The notes below the pieces were generated by a model. The model saw nothing but the letters and a program-made list of their open reading frames with translations, was not told the DNA's origin and did not search any database. A DNA stretch of 64,000 nucleotides, taken from contig OY856187.1 of the NCBI GenBank assembly GCA_963693315.1, positions 74,025,113 to 74,089,112 of the forward strand. The letters are read 5' to 3'. How positions within the stretch are numbered: position 1 is the first letter of the stretch; every line of letters begins with the position of its first letter. Positions 51,363 through 63,107 of this stretch are shown here, one piece after another. Source of the stretch: Diogma glabrata. Taxonomy: Eukaryota > Arthropoda > Insecta > Diptera > Cylindrotomidae. The position numbers were made by a program, and so were the translations under genes.

Positions 51363-54300
51363 AAAAGACTCGTCCTTTAAAGAAACTTACATAGCTTTTA
51401 TGAGGGAATACGAATTAATGCACCACATGGAGCCTATTCCTAATAACGAGATAGAAGTAAGTCCAAGTAAGTCCTTTTATTTACCTCATCATGGTATTAT
51501 CAAATCATCTAGTTCGACAACCAAATTAAGAGTTGTTTTCGATGCCTCAGCATCTTCTCAATCTGGTGTATCATTAAACGATAAGCTGATGGTCGGGCCA
51601 ACAATTCAGTCCAGTCTTCTGTCTATTTTATTGAGATTTAGAACACATCGAATTGCATTTTCAGCTGATATTGAAAAGATGTACCATCAAGTTCTGGTCG
51701 ACAAGAAAGATGTGGATTATCAAAGAATTGTGTGGCGAGAAGATCCAAACATGGAAATAAAGCACTACCGTTTACTGACAGTTACATATGGTACGTCGTG
51801 TGCTCCTTTTTTGGCAACGAGGGTATTAAACCAAATTGCATTGGAAATTAACAATGACTTACCGAATATAGCAAAAATAATAAGTGAAGACTTTTACATC
51901 GATGATTTAATGTCTGGCGCTGACACAGAAGCCGATGCAGTGGCAATTCAATGCAAGATAATTAAAATTTTTTCGCAGGCTGGACTTAATCTAATTAAAT
52001 GGTCATCGAATAATTCTTCTCTATTACAGGTTGTTCCTCGTGAACAGAGAAAAGAAGAGAACTGTCTAATTTCAGAGGATTCCACAATGAAGGTTTTGGG
52101 ACTGGAATGGAATCCAAGCACCGATAACTTCTCATTTCAAATTAATTTAGATGAAATACCAACACTTACCAAAAGAGGTATTTTATCCGAGTCATCAAGA
52201 ATATTTGATCCTTTGGGGTGGCTATCCCCAAGTATTGTTTTAATAAAAATATTCTTTCAGCAATTATGGCTCCTGAAACTTGATTGGGATAAAAAGTTAC
52301 CCATTAACATCATCAGCAAATGGACAAGCATTAGAGATGAAATTCCGCTACTGCAAGATGTATTTATTCCAAGATGGTTGGGTATAAAACATATTACGGA
52401 ATTACATGGATTTGCAGATGCATCCGAGTTAGCATACGCAGCCGTACTATATTCAAGAGCGGTGTTGGATGATGGAACCATAACTGTTAAATTAATTTCA
52501 GCAAAAACAAAGGTTTCACCACTGAAACAAGTGTCCATACCTCGGCTTGAGTTATGCGCCGCAGTATTATTATCAAAACTAATAGATTCAACAGTTGCAG
52601 AAATGAAATTAGAGGTGGTTCAAGTTTATACATGGTCAGATTCTACAATCGTGTTAAACTGGCTAGCTCAGCCTCCACGTCAATGGAAAACGTTTGTTGC
52701 TAACCGTTTTTCGCGAATTCAAAGTGCTAGGTCAAATGTAAAATGGTTACACGTGCGATCAAAGGACAATCCCGCTGATTGTGCCTCGCGAGGAATCAGA
52801 CCGTCGGAACTGATTTATATGTCGCTTTGGTGGAGTGGTCCGTCTTGGTTGTCGGAAGATATTGCAGTATGGCCTACCAAGTTAATTGATTTAACGAATC
52901 TAAATGGTCATGAAAATGAAGCAGTGTTGGAAGAAAGAAAAACAGATTCAACATTTGTATTTAAATTTATTACGTCAGAAAATACTTACAATATTTATGA
53001 AAATATTTTTAATAAAGTTTCTTCATTTCAAAAAATAATTTCAGTAATTTCATGGCTTAATAGATTTATTCATAACTGCCGAACAAAAAAAGAAAACAGA
53101 ACATCAGGTTGGTTAACCACAATTGAGCAAGAACAAGCACTTAATTCTATAATTCTCTGGGTTCAACAAGAAGAATTTAAAGATGAACTTCAAATATTGC
53201 AAAAACAAGGTGTTATATCTTCATCCAGCCGAATAAAAACATTAAATCCCTTCCTAGATGAACATGGCATCATTCGAGTCGGTGGTCGAATTGGAAATTC
53301 AGTGGCTCCCTTTGAAGTAAAGCATCCAATCATTATGCCTTCATCACACATTTTTACAAAAAGATTAGCTTATGAACAACACATAAAAAATTTACATGCT
53401 GGGCAAACGCTTCTAATGCGCATTATAAAGCAAAAATATTGGATCATCCGTGCCAAGGATATTGTTCGTAAAACTATACGTGAATGCGTGATTTGCGTTC
53501 GACATCAACAAAAGGCTGAATCACAAATGATGGGAGATCTACCAAGTGCGAGAGTCACATACGAACGTCCGTTCTTGAAAATTGGCATTGATTATGCTGG
53601 GCCGATTACTATCCGCATGAAAAAGGGTCGAGGACGACAGGTTTATAAGGCATATATTGCACTATTCGTATGCTGTAGTACAAAGGCCGTGCATATTGAA
53701 TTGGTTAACGAATTAACAACTGAGTCATTTTTTGGAGCTTTACACCGATTCACTGCGAGACGCGGGCTGTGCACTGATATTTTCAGTGACAATGGCTCCA
53801 ATTTTATTGGAGCTCATAGACAATTGATGGAACTTTTCGATTTTCTAGAGAAAAACTATACATTAATTTCTGATTTTCTTTTAGATGATAAAATCAATTG
53901 GCACTTTAATCCATCTGCAGCTCCACATATGGGTGGCCTCTGGGAGGCTGCAGTAAAATCGACAAAGCATCACCTAAAGAGAGTCATTGGGTCAAACATA
54001 CTAACCTACGAGGAGATGTCCACGTTATTGGCACGCATTGAGGCCATTTTGAACACTCGTCCGATTGGTCCCACGGCATCTGATGATATAGATGTCCTAA
54101 CACCAGCGCACTTCCTTATCGGCCATCAAAAAACTTATGTTCCAGAACATGATCTTCAACATTTAAAACGAAATCAGCTTTCGCGATGGCAGTTGGTACA
54201 GCAAATCGCACAACATTTCTGGAAACGATGGCATGATGAATATTTAACAGCACTTCAAAAAAGAAATAAATGGCATAAGAAAGAAGCAAATCTACTGGTA

Positions 54301-54528
54301 GATGATATTGTTATCATTAAGGATGAAAGGTTACCTGCAACAAAATGGTCGCTTGGCAAAATAGTGAACGCATTTCCGGGAAAGGATAACTTAGTTCGAG
54401 TGGTATCAATACGAACCAGGAATGGTATCATCAAGTGTCCTATTCACAAGGTCTGTCGGCTACCAGTGTTTGAAACAAATGTTTCAAGGCCCCCGGAATG
54501 TCTACGCAGCGTGCTACATGAAGAATAA
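51349..54528 (+). CDS. pol: BEL/Pao Pol: RT, RNase H, integrase
   Basis: The frame is about 1,059 codons, uninterrupted. RT: TTKLRVVFDASASS, SADIEKMYHQVLV, TYGTSCAPFLATRVL and catalytic FYIDDLM. RNase H: LHGFADASELAYAAVLY and YTWSDSTIVLNWL. Integrase: HHCC domain (EQHIKNLHAGQT...CVICVRHQQ), DDE core (IGIDYAGPI, FSDNGSNFIG, HMGGLWEAAVKS with its Glu), then a C-terminal domain. The last residues (CLRSVLHEE, stop 54526-54528) are encoded by the LTR. It has no start of its own; translation must come from gag, so the frameshift at about 51355 isolates it. Confidence 0.92.
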   Translation: MKEGEKDSSFKETYIAFMREYELMHHMEPIPNNEIEVSPSKSFYLPHHGIIKSSSSTTKLRVVFDASASSQSGVSLNDKLMVGPTIQSSLLSILLRFRTHRIAFSADIEKMYHQVLVDKKDVDYQRIVWREDPNMEIKHYRLLTVTYGTSCAPFLATRVLNQIALEINNDLPNIAKIISEDFYIDDLMSGADTEADAVAIQCKIIKIFSQAGLNLIKWSSNNSSLLQVVPREQRKEENCLISEDSTMKVLGLEWNPSTDNFSFQINLDEIPTLTKRGILSESSRIFDPLGWLSPSIVLIKIFFQQLWLLKLDWDKKLPINIISKWTSIRDEIPLLQDVFIPRWLGIKHITELHGFADASELAYAAVLYSRAVLDDGTITVKLISAKTKVSPLKQVSIPRLELCAAVLLSKLIDSTVAEMKLEVVQVYTWSDSTIVLNWLAQPPRQWKTFVANRFSRIQSARSNVKWLHVRSKDNPADCASRGIRPSELIYMSLWWSGPSWLSEDIAVWPTKLIDLTNLNGHENEAVLEERKTDSTFVFKFITSENTYNIYENIFNKVSSFQKIISVISWLNRFIHNCRTKKENRTSGWLTTIEQEQALNSIILWVQQEEFKDELQILQKQGVISSSSRIKTLNPFLDEHGIIRVGGRIGNSVAPFEVKHPIIMPSSHIFTKRLAYEQHIKNLHAGQTLLMRIIKQKYWIIRAKDIVRKTIRECVICVRHQQKAESQMMGDLPSARVTYERPFLKIGIDYAGPITIRMKKGRGRQVYKAYIALFVCCSTKAVHIELVNELTTESFFGALHRFTARRGLCTDIFSDNGSNFIGAHRQLMELFDFLEKNYTLISDFLLDDKINWHFNPSAAPHMGGLWEAAVKSTKHHLKRVIGSNILTYEEMSTLLARIEAILNTRPIGPTASDDIDVLTPAHFLIGHQKTYVPEHDLQHLKRNQLSRWQLVQQIAQHFWKRWHDEYLTALQKRNKWHKKEANLLVDDIVIIKDERLPATKWSLGKIVNAFPGKDNLVRVVSIRTRNGIIKCPIHKVCRLPVFETNVSRPPECLRSVLHEE

Positions 54529-54560
54529 TATTTTTAATTAATTGAATTATAAATTTAATT

Positions 54561-55924
54561 TCAAATGCCATACCTCGGTCCGTAATGATTCAACCTGTTC
54601 CGTAATGATGCAACACATTTGTTTATGTGGGCCATTACCATTTCCCTCATTAATGGAAAATAGAAAATTTTCCTAATTTGTTCACATACCTTATCCGATC
54701 CAAAGTGACCTAGTTCGTTATGAAACCTATTTAAAATTGAATCTATAACTTCATTAGGAACCAATAACTGAAACCTATCCTTGTCTTTTCTATACACTAT
54801 CCCAACGCGTAATTCGTATCCTAACTTTCCCTTCAATACCTTGTCTCTGATCTGCTTTATATTATCATCTAACTGCTGTAAAACGAATATTCTTTCTATC
54901 ACATGATTTCTAGTCTCATTTCTCTCTACCACTAGTATACTCCTACTCAATGCGTCGACATGTCTCATTCTTTCCGAATTTCTGTGTTCGATTTCGAAAT
55001 TGAACTGTTCCAGAAATAGGGTCCATTTTTCAATTTTCCGGCTTAAATCTCGCTTATTCAGGGTCTCAATAAGTGAGTTACAATCAGCTACCATACTAAA
55101 CTTTAAACCGAACAAATACGTTCTTAACCTTATTATGCTATAAATCACGACCAAAGTTTCTAACTCAAAGCTATGCAGCTTCGACTCAACTTCCGTCGTC
55201 TTTCGACTAAAATACATTATAGGATGAAATTTCCCATCTTGCTGTTTTTGCATTAAGATGCCTCCGAAGCCGATCGATGACGCATCCGTGTGTAATTGCG
55301 TAATATTATTTGGTGAATAAATTCCTAACGTAGGTCTTTTTATTAATGATTTCTTTAGGATATTAAAAATCTCCAACTCCTTTTTGTTAAAATTAAAATC
55401 AACTCCTTTCTTTATTAATTCGTATAGTGGACTGACAATTGCACTAAAGTTTTTTACGAATTTTCTAAAATACGACACCAGTCCGATGTAAACCTTTTGT
55501 GTCTATTGGTGTTGGATAGTTCCGTCCGCTTTCTATATGTTTTTCGCTTGGACTTATATTATTATACTCTATATTATATCATAAATATTCTACTTTTGTT
55601 TTAAAAAAAGAACACTTCTTTTGCTGTAATCTAACCTGATTGTCCGAAAGAACGATAAATAATTTTTTAAAAATTGTTACATGACTTTCAATGTCTTCCA
55701 TTACTACCAATATATCGTCAACAAAAACTATGACCTCTCCGTTTCTGATCATTTCATTCAAAATCTTGTAAATATATCTTACGAACTCTGCAGGAGAATT
55801 AGCGTATCCGAAGGGCAATTTATTGAACTCATATTGTCCTAATTCAGTTACAAAACTAGTATATTTCCTTGACTCCTCTTCAATATCTACATGATAGAAA
55901 CTGTTTTTTAAATCTAATGTGGAG
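54561..55924 (-). pseudogene. Ty3/gypsy pol fragment: RT, RNase H, integrase zinc domain
   Basis: Reading leftward: FSTLDLKNSFYHVDIEEESRKYTSF (about 55920-55840), LPFGYANSPAEF, the catalytic VFVDDIL (about 55725) and KKCSFFKTKVEYL (stop 55579-55581). After a frameshifted stretch come YFRKFVKNFSAIVSPL, RNase H (QLHTDASSIGFGG, IEHRNSERMRHVDALSR), and the integrase HHCC (FHNELGHFGSDKV, HINKCVA). The second Cys pair is lost where the fragment ends against the BEL LTR. The opposite end stops at a hairpin (55925). No LTR is attached. Confidence 0.85.
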
Positions 55925-56061
55925 AATAGTAGATTCTTGTATGAGCTTAGAATGAAAGCAATTCTTCACGAGGATGAAGTTTCCCGGAACGAGCGTAGCG
56001 CGTGGAGGGAATCATCAGAGTGAAGAATTGCCTTCATCCTAAGCAAATACAAGATACTATT
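55925..56061. repeat. Long imperfect hairpin with GC-rich tip
   Basis: Arms AATAGTAGATTCTTGTAT and ATACAAGATACTATT, then CTTAGAATGAAAGCAATTCTTCAC against GTGAAGAATTGCCTTCATCCTAAG. The centre contains CGGAACGAGCGTAGCGCGTG. 137 nt in total. Confidence 0.85.
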
Positions 56062-56142
56062 TTATCCACGACTACAAATATTTCAAATAATTTCATTCAA
56101 GTTTTCCTGTAAAAGCTTATATCGCCATATTGAAATAAATCT

Positions 56143-57125
56143 ATGAAATTAAAACAAAACAAAACATGTAATACTGGGAACAAAATTCAATACAAAGGAC
56201 AGCAAAGTGATAAGTACTTTAACAACCGGGGAGTAAGGCAAGGCTGTGTGCTATCACCGCTACTATTCTTCATAGTATTAGATAGTGTCATGCGAAGGCT
56301 CGAGAACGAAAGTTCAAATGGCATCCAATGGGGACCATTAAGACGGTTCAATGATCTAGACTACGCAGACGATATCTGCCTGCTTACACACAGACATGTC
56401 GACATGCAGCAGAAAATACAGAAGCTATCAATCCTTGCACACGAAGTTGGTCTCAAAATCAACATCACCAAAGCAAAGCTAATGAGACTGAACACCAACG
56501 TGAGTACACCAATCAACATAAATAATATACAAGTCGACGATGTCGACAAATTCGTATATCTTGGTTGTACTGTAGCGAAAACAGGCGGAACAGAAGAAGA
56601 CATCAGTCAACGCATCAACCAATCAAGAAACACATTTAACTTGCTTCACAAGATTTGGAATGCGTCTGTCCTGTCAAGAAAAACAAAGCTACGGATGTTC
56701 AACGCATGTGTTAAGTCAGTACTGCTGTATGGATGTGAAACATGGAAACAAACACAGAAGATCACAAATAAACTACAGGTGTTTGTCAACAAATGCCTAA
56801 GAAAATTAATCAAATGCTTCTGGCCGAACACCATCAGTAACGAAGAACTTCTGTGGCAAACTGAGCTTATAGATATTGAGACATAAGAGAACGAAAGTGG
56901 AGATGGATAGGACATACACTGAGAAAGCCAGCAGAAGACATAACAAAGATGTCTCTGGAGTGGAACCCGCAAGGGAAAAGAAGAGTAGGAAGACCAGCGT
57001 TGACCTGGAAGAAAACGGTGCTAGCCGAAGCAGAACATATCGGAAAGACATGGATAGAACTGAAAGCAATTGCCCCCAATAGAGTTAGATGGTCCAGCCT
57101 AGTAGACGCCCTATGCTCCTAAAAA
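56143..57125 (+). pseudogene. 3' half of a non-LTR element (RT fingers onward)
   Basis: Begins within RT (NNRGVRQGCVLSPLLFFIVLD), with YADDICLLTHRHVDMQ, then INITKAKLMRLNT, FVYLGCTVAKTGGTEEDIS and KSVLLYGCETWK. A stop at 56884-56886 (DIET) cuts the frame, and the next frame continues at once (RERKWRWIGHTLRKP, NPQGKRRVGRPALTW) to a stop after DALCS near 57120. This is the conserved C-terminal region of RTE/Dong-like elements. The 5' part is missing; a purine-rich AAAGGAAGAAAAAAAAAG tail follows. Confidence 0.82.
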
Positions 57126-59982
57126 TGGAGATAAAGGAAGAAAAAAAAAGCATCCATTGTAAACAAAAATGGAGCAGACATATAATATTTTCAAAACTGA
57201 TATTAAATTAAATTAAAATACTCCGAAAATTCGGACTGAAAATCATTAAGTTTAATTCAAAATTATTTTTTTTTAATTGAATTTCTGTTAAATTTTTAAG
57301 CATAGAGAAATAATGCACCAAAAACCAGTGAATATTTAAAATATGTGTGTCATAATCGAATTGTATCGTATATTTGCCGAATATTATATTCGTTTTTTAT
57401 ACTTCCGTTGCAAAATTCTCATAACGCGCCTAAAGAAGTTTTTCTTAAAAAAAATCAAAAAATCGCCTTAACGCCATCTAGAAAAATAAAACTCCATATA
57501 AAAAAAATTCCAAAAATTTGATCAAAAACACTAATCTAATTTTTTGCATACGACAATGTTTATTGTTTTTTTAATATGGCGTCAATGAATATAAGGAGGA
57601 TTTGCCTAGATTCAAAATATTTTGACATTTAAATCCAGGAAAAAATTGATTTTTTTCATGAAAAATGAGTTCGTTTAATACTATTTTTAGTACAGAACAT
57701 CATGATTTTTTTGAGTTCGTTTAATACTGCAACTGACAGAAAAATCGTTATTTTTCTTTTTATAACAATGTCTGTATGGACCGAACACTACATGGCATAA
57801 GAGCTTAATTGTTTAACCCTTCTTACGATTAAGCTCAAACTTCACAAACTATAAGATGAGATCATAACATGCAAGCTAATTTATATTTGTTATAGTTTTT
57901 TTTTATAATTTGATAATTTTTTTTTATTAATTTAATTAAAAAAGTAAGTTTTTAGTAAGCAATGATTAACTTTACAGCTCTTGTAATAGTTACCCTGTTA
58001 GACCGGTTTTCATATTCGGAAATAAACAATTCATAGTAGAAGAAAACGGTCAACATGATATCAAGGAATATTCAAAGCTATTGAGTCAAGTGGTGGAATT
58101 CGATGCTAAACATGTTAATTCAATGAATCATTAAAAAAGTCAGAAGTTTGTTTGGGAGAAATATGTTTTTGTGTTTATTTTAATAATCTGGTTTTACATT
58201 TGTATATATAGCTGGTTTTTCTTTTTTTTTGCCAATAAAAACTTTAAACAATTTTAACAATTAGTTAAAGTTAAACAAAATTAAACATTCTTCTAACTAT
58301 TATTTAATTCTATTGGAATATAGTATTCGGTCGTGCAATATCACATCAGTAAATAACACGATAATTTACATCAATTTTTTTTCTTCTGATTCACTTCGTG
58401 GAATATTACGATAAACCGGATTGAACAGTTGAAAGATAAAAAAATGGATTTATAATATGCTAATCGTTTAATCAAAAATTAGAAAGTCGTTGCTATAGCC
58501 ATCCGGCAAAAGTTTTTATCAAGTGGCAACGACTTTAATGCTGTTGTTATTGTAAATATCGCCGATAAATTTTTGGTTCATGTAGCACATTTTACTTATA
58601 ACGACCGAATTTTGAATTTTATATACATTTCTAGAATTTTGAAAAAAGTTTCAATTTTTGATTTTGTAAGACTTTTTGGAATTTTTCAATTTTTTTATAA
58701 TTTTTGCAATATTTTTAGAATTTTGGAAAATGTTTGAATTTTTGAAATATTTTTATAATTTTGAAAAAAGTTTCAATTTTTAATGGAATATTTTTAGAAT
58801 TTAGAACAAGTTTAAATATTTGGTTTTACTCTAATTTTGTAAAAAGTTTATAGTTTTGATTTTTACAACATTTAAAGAATTTTTGAAAAAGTTTCAATTT
58901 TTGATTTTGTAATATTTTTAGAATTTTGAAAAAAGTTTTAATTTTTGATTTCATTTAATTCTTACAATATTTTTGGAATTTTGAATGAAATACGAATTTT
59001 TGATTTTGTAATATTTTCTCGAAACGCTAAATGGAGAGGTTTTTGAGTAGATTGATGATTGTATCATCTTTTCACTAAAGTATGTTAATTTATGATCTGT
59101 TGTAATTTTCCGGCAACCTATTGATGTTTCGTGTTATTTTTTTAATTAATTTCTAAACTAAGATAAAAAAGTACATGTACTTTAACAACGAGTTTTATGT
59201 TTGATATATCTGCCCAAAACTAAACACAATGTCCTCATAAAAGTTTTTTGTCGAAAACTGAATCAAAATCCTCAACCCAGACCGAAGTCTTGATATCTCA
59301 TAGTTTGAGTTTTCAGGCTCGCCATATTTTCATGTTCAATTATATTTCATGTCATACAAATAATTAATTTAATTTTTTTCCTAAAAATTGGGTAAAAAAT
59401 AAATAAAAATCATTCTTTTGACACACTTGACATTTTTTTGACAAACCAAGTATGCAATAATCTAGTTTTTGGTCTCACATACCAATCCCGACCACCAAGA
59501 TTTCTCTGAATTCAATGTTACTATTCCTTATCGCTTAAACTGAACGTTTTTTTAAGCAAAAAATATGCAAATTTCCTTGTTTTGACACACTTCGCGATTT
59601 TTTTGACACACTTCCGGTATAGTTATCGAACACAACGTTATCGAAATCCCTCCAGTGGTTTTCAGTAACCGACGGCTGGCCGGCAGACAGACATACATTT
59701 TTAATTTACTTTTTTGGAATCAGTAGGTCCTAAAACGTCAAGAAATGTCAAAAAAGTGGGGGTAAGCATTCCAATTTTATATCGAGAATGTAATACTTAG
59801 GTCTTTCAGACCGAAGTAATTAATAGATGTTACTCTTTACTAAATACATTTATAAAAAAGCAAATATCAAGTTAAATAAAATGTTTTATTAGTTATATAC
59901 GCAAAATCTTGAAAAATTTTTATTCCATATATGCCCAATAATTTTAATAACAGATCAATTAAGTTATTTACAAAAAATAAAT
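57126..59982. other. Noncoding repeat-rich region downstream of the ZAD gene
   Basis: No gene seen. 57620-57740 is a relative of 42610-42730 and 63840-63960. 58390-58460 resembles 42440-42510. 58470-58615 matches two pieces near 27925-28500. 58600-59010 is a T-rich degenerate tandem array built on variants of TTTTGAATTTTTGATTTTGTAA. A likely polyadenylation signal of the ZAD gene (AATAAA on minus) is at 59885-59890. Confidence 0.6.
58600..59010. repeat. T-rich degenerate tandem repeat
   Basis: Repeating blocks of AATATTTTTAGAATTTTGAAAA and GTTTCAATTTTTGATTTTG, spaced about 50-70 bp, diverged. Confidence 0.75.
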
Positions 59983-62900
59983 CTAGTGTGATGCTCTTAT
60001 GTTTAATAACTCTTTTGGCCAGTCATTTTCAAAAATTTTGTATAAAAACTCGAGTGTAAATTGATTGATTGCATTTGTGTTCATTACATTGACAAATTTT
60101 TTCCAATGTGCTGGAACATTTGTTAAACTGCTTCTAATACAAATTATATCTTGTTTTGTTAAACTGTCTACATTCTCATAAATAATGCCCGTATTTACAT
60201 CTCTTAACTTAACCATTGCGATTTGATTGTGAGTAACTAATGATATTCCAAATACAATCTTTTTATTTGAATTTGCTTTTTCGTTCAATTCGTTGGGCGA
60301 TAAAATTTTTAAGTTAGTTTTTTTATTCTTTGATTCTAATGAAGTTAAAGAATTATTTTGATTTTTTGATAGAACAGATGTTTGTGGTGGTATAGTTTCA
60401 TCTCCATCTAGCGACAGATCGATTATATTAGAAGGAGTTAAGTCAATTTTAGATTTTTCAACACATCTCGTTGATGGCAGTGAAAATTTTTTGAACACAT
60501 GAGTCGGTAATATAAATCGTGAACAAGGTGTTTGCATAGTTGGAGTAGGATGGGGTTTTGTTTGAATACTAACATTAGTCGTATTTGCGGCCATAGTTGG
60601 AGTTTTGGATATATTTTTAATAACGTAACACGGAACGTTAGTTTTCATGGTTTTATGGGGTAGTTTAACCTTTGTCAGTTTTAAAGTTTCGGGTTTGGTG
60701 CCACATGGTGTTAAAGTTGGAATTGATTTAGAAATTTTGTCCGAGCAATAAATATGATCATTTTGAGAGGTATTTTTATATTTTGGGTTTAAATATAATT
60801 CAACACCTTTCAACCATTTTAAAGCTGATGTGATTGCAGGAGTAAACGGTTTATTATCGACGAGACATAGCGGAATAATTCGTTTTTTCATTACCTTGCC
60901 GTTTTCATTCGCAATTTCTTTTATGAGTGTGTCGAGCGTACTCATTTGTTTAACAACATCAATAACAGGTTCATCTTCACCATCACTAGACAACTGGAGC
61001 TTTTCATCATCCTTTATTATGGAATTATCAATTTCTTTAGGCATACATTGCTTATGAAGTTTTATATCGACTACCTTAGTATTTAAAAATTTTTTTAGAT
61101 CAACTCGTTCCAAACGAATATATAACCGACCTCGCTTAAAATATTCATTTTGAAAGTTATCAACAAGAGTGGTGTTTGTTAATATTTTATGAAGTGTTTG
61201 TTGTTTTACTTTTTGTACGATAGTATTTAGATTTTTATCTGTGTCTCTCTTAGAATCCTCGTCCGCCGTTTTATTTATTAAACAAGGTGACCCCGATTCG
61301 GGATCGGTTAATGTGTTATTCCTTTCATTTATTGCAGTTATGCAAGAAGTTTTGGTACTGATTGATTCATGATTCATGACACCTGTTGATGTCTTCTAAA
61401 ATTAAATAGTAAAAATATATTTGTTTGCATTTATCATACTTTATAATGAAACTTACAGTTTCCTTTTTAGAATTGTTTTTATTACTATATTTCTCTATAT
61501 TTTCAATAGTGAAAGGATAGACGTAATTTTCAGCAAAATCCTTGATAAAGGATTTTTGTACCATCCCTCTTGTTAGCCTTTGCTGAGGAGCATGAAATGT
61601 AGTTGTTGGAAAGACTCCCTTGAATTATAAAGATAAATTACATATATTTAAATTTGACTTAAAGTTAAGGTACATACTTCCTCCTTTGAATGAGTTCGGA
61701 CATTTCGACAAGTCTGATCTTTACTTTCCACTTCAACACAATTAACTATTTTTGTTTTTCGTTTGGTATTATTTGTCATCACAATATTATCCGACTTTAT
61801 TTTAGGGTTGGTGTTTAGACCTACAGCATCAAGTGTCAGTTTTGATAAGTTTATTAAATGATCGGAAATAGTGGTAGATCTTCTTGTAGCTAATTTCCTT
61901 GATTTTGGCAACGATGCATCATATATTTTTTGTTTCAATGATAGCTTGTTTTAGATGTTGAAATGTTTTATTTTATTAATATGTATTTGGAATGAATATG
62001 TTTTATTCACAACCATATAAGTTATACCCCCATTACTGACCTCAAAGTTGAGAAGTGAGCTTTTACTGTATTTGAATCATTTCGCGACCACAATTACTTC
62101 CCAACCGATTGGGAAGTAAAATGATGTATTGATTATTTTTTTGTGATTTGAATTCAAATTTCGTTTAGATGGGTTTAAAAATTATATAGAAGAAAATAAA
62201 ATTTCAATTTGAGCAACCAGATCATTTTTAGTTAAAATTCGAATATAAATTTAAAGTTTGTTCTAATTTTTTTTTTGAATTATTTTATTTTACTGGTTGT
62301 GAATAAACTAGTGCACAAACCTCGGTAGAAAATTTCAAAACCGCCTCGCGCTATAAATATAAACTATAGGCGGAAATGAAATACTTTTCACCTCGGTGTG
62401 TAGTATAATATTACTTACATTTGATACTATTGAACTGCTATTAGAATTATTGCAAGAATTTGAACAATTGTTTTCTTCAGCATCAATATTGGTAGCTTTA
62501 CGTTTTCTTTCAATCTTCGCTTTAGGTTCAAGTTCAGTCACATTATATGTGGTATCAGCATCTTTATTATAATAATTTTCTAAGGGATTACTCGAAAATC
62601 TTGAAGAGTCTGTTATTTTGTCTTGTCTTTGAACAGATATTTCGCTTTTGTTCGGCAGAAACTTTGGTGTAATTTTAATTTTGTGTTTAAAATTGGTGTC
62701 AACGGGTGAAACTTGTATAGCTAGAGGGTTACATTTAACAACCCTTTCCCCTAATATCTCAAGATCTGAAATGTTTTTTTCGTGCACAAGTTTTGGACTA
62801 TCTAAAAACAGACGTTGATTTTCTAGTACTAATTCTTTAAATTTAACAAACTCTTCTAATTTATTAAAACAACTCATACAAATTTTCGTTGGGGTTTCAT

Positions 62901-63107
62901 CAAATTGTTTAATCTAAATTTGAAAGAATATATAAAAATTTCGAATAATAAAATATCTTATGTACTATAAATATTTTGATAGTTGAAGACACAAACCTTT
63001 AAATCCAAAAAATGAAATATATAATGGTTTATTTGCTTTTCCAAGCCGTTTACAAAACGTCCACCAAGAGGAGATATACATAGTCGGCACTTATTGATAA
63101 AAGACAT
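59983..63107 (-). CDS. ZAD-domain protein without zinc fingers (five exons)
   Basis: Proposed exons: 63107-62997, 62913-62419, 61944-61678, 61618-61457 and 61395-59983, all phase 0; about 815 residues. Exon 2-4 donors are GTAAGT or GTATGT; the exon 3 acceptor is least certain. Residues 7-10 (CRLC) and 49-52 (CMSC) with the intervening GGRFV...IFHFLDLK segment form a ZAD zinc-binding dimerisation domain, as in insect transcription factors. No C2H2 fingers follow; the rest is Ser/Asn/Lys-rich, with an NLS-like ERKRKATN in exon 2. A SUMO-interaction-like IIDLSLDGDE lies at about residue 669-678. The C-terminus (HWKKFVNVMN, then FLYKIFENDWPKELL) is not recognised. A nuclear protein-protein role is inferred. 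A partial copy is at 34826-36749. Confidence 0.8.
61945..62418 (-). repeat. Intron 2 of the ZAD gene with palindromic insertion-like sequence
   Basis: 474 bp. Contains ACTTCCCAACCGATTGGGAAGT (a hairpin) near 62096-62117 and an inverted CCGCC...GGCGG pair at 62341-62372 around an AT-rich core. The same structures are in the duplicated copy (about 35580-35870), so they predate the duplication. Confidence 0.6.

Larger units (their letters stand above)
48450..54560 (+). mobile_element. BEL/Pao retrotransposon, 3' LTR truncated
   Basis: 5' LTR at 48450-48932, primer site TGGTCCTTCGAGACGGA at 48934-48950 (a form common in insect BEL elements), gag-pol, then 62 bp of the 3' LTR (54499-54560) matching the start of the 5' LTR. 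Beyond that a minus-strand gypsy fragment begins. One frameshift separates gag-protease from RT. Confidence 0.92.
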
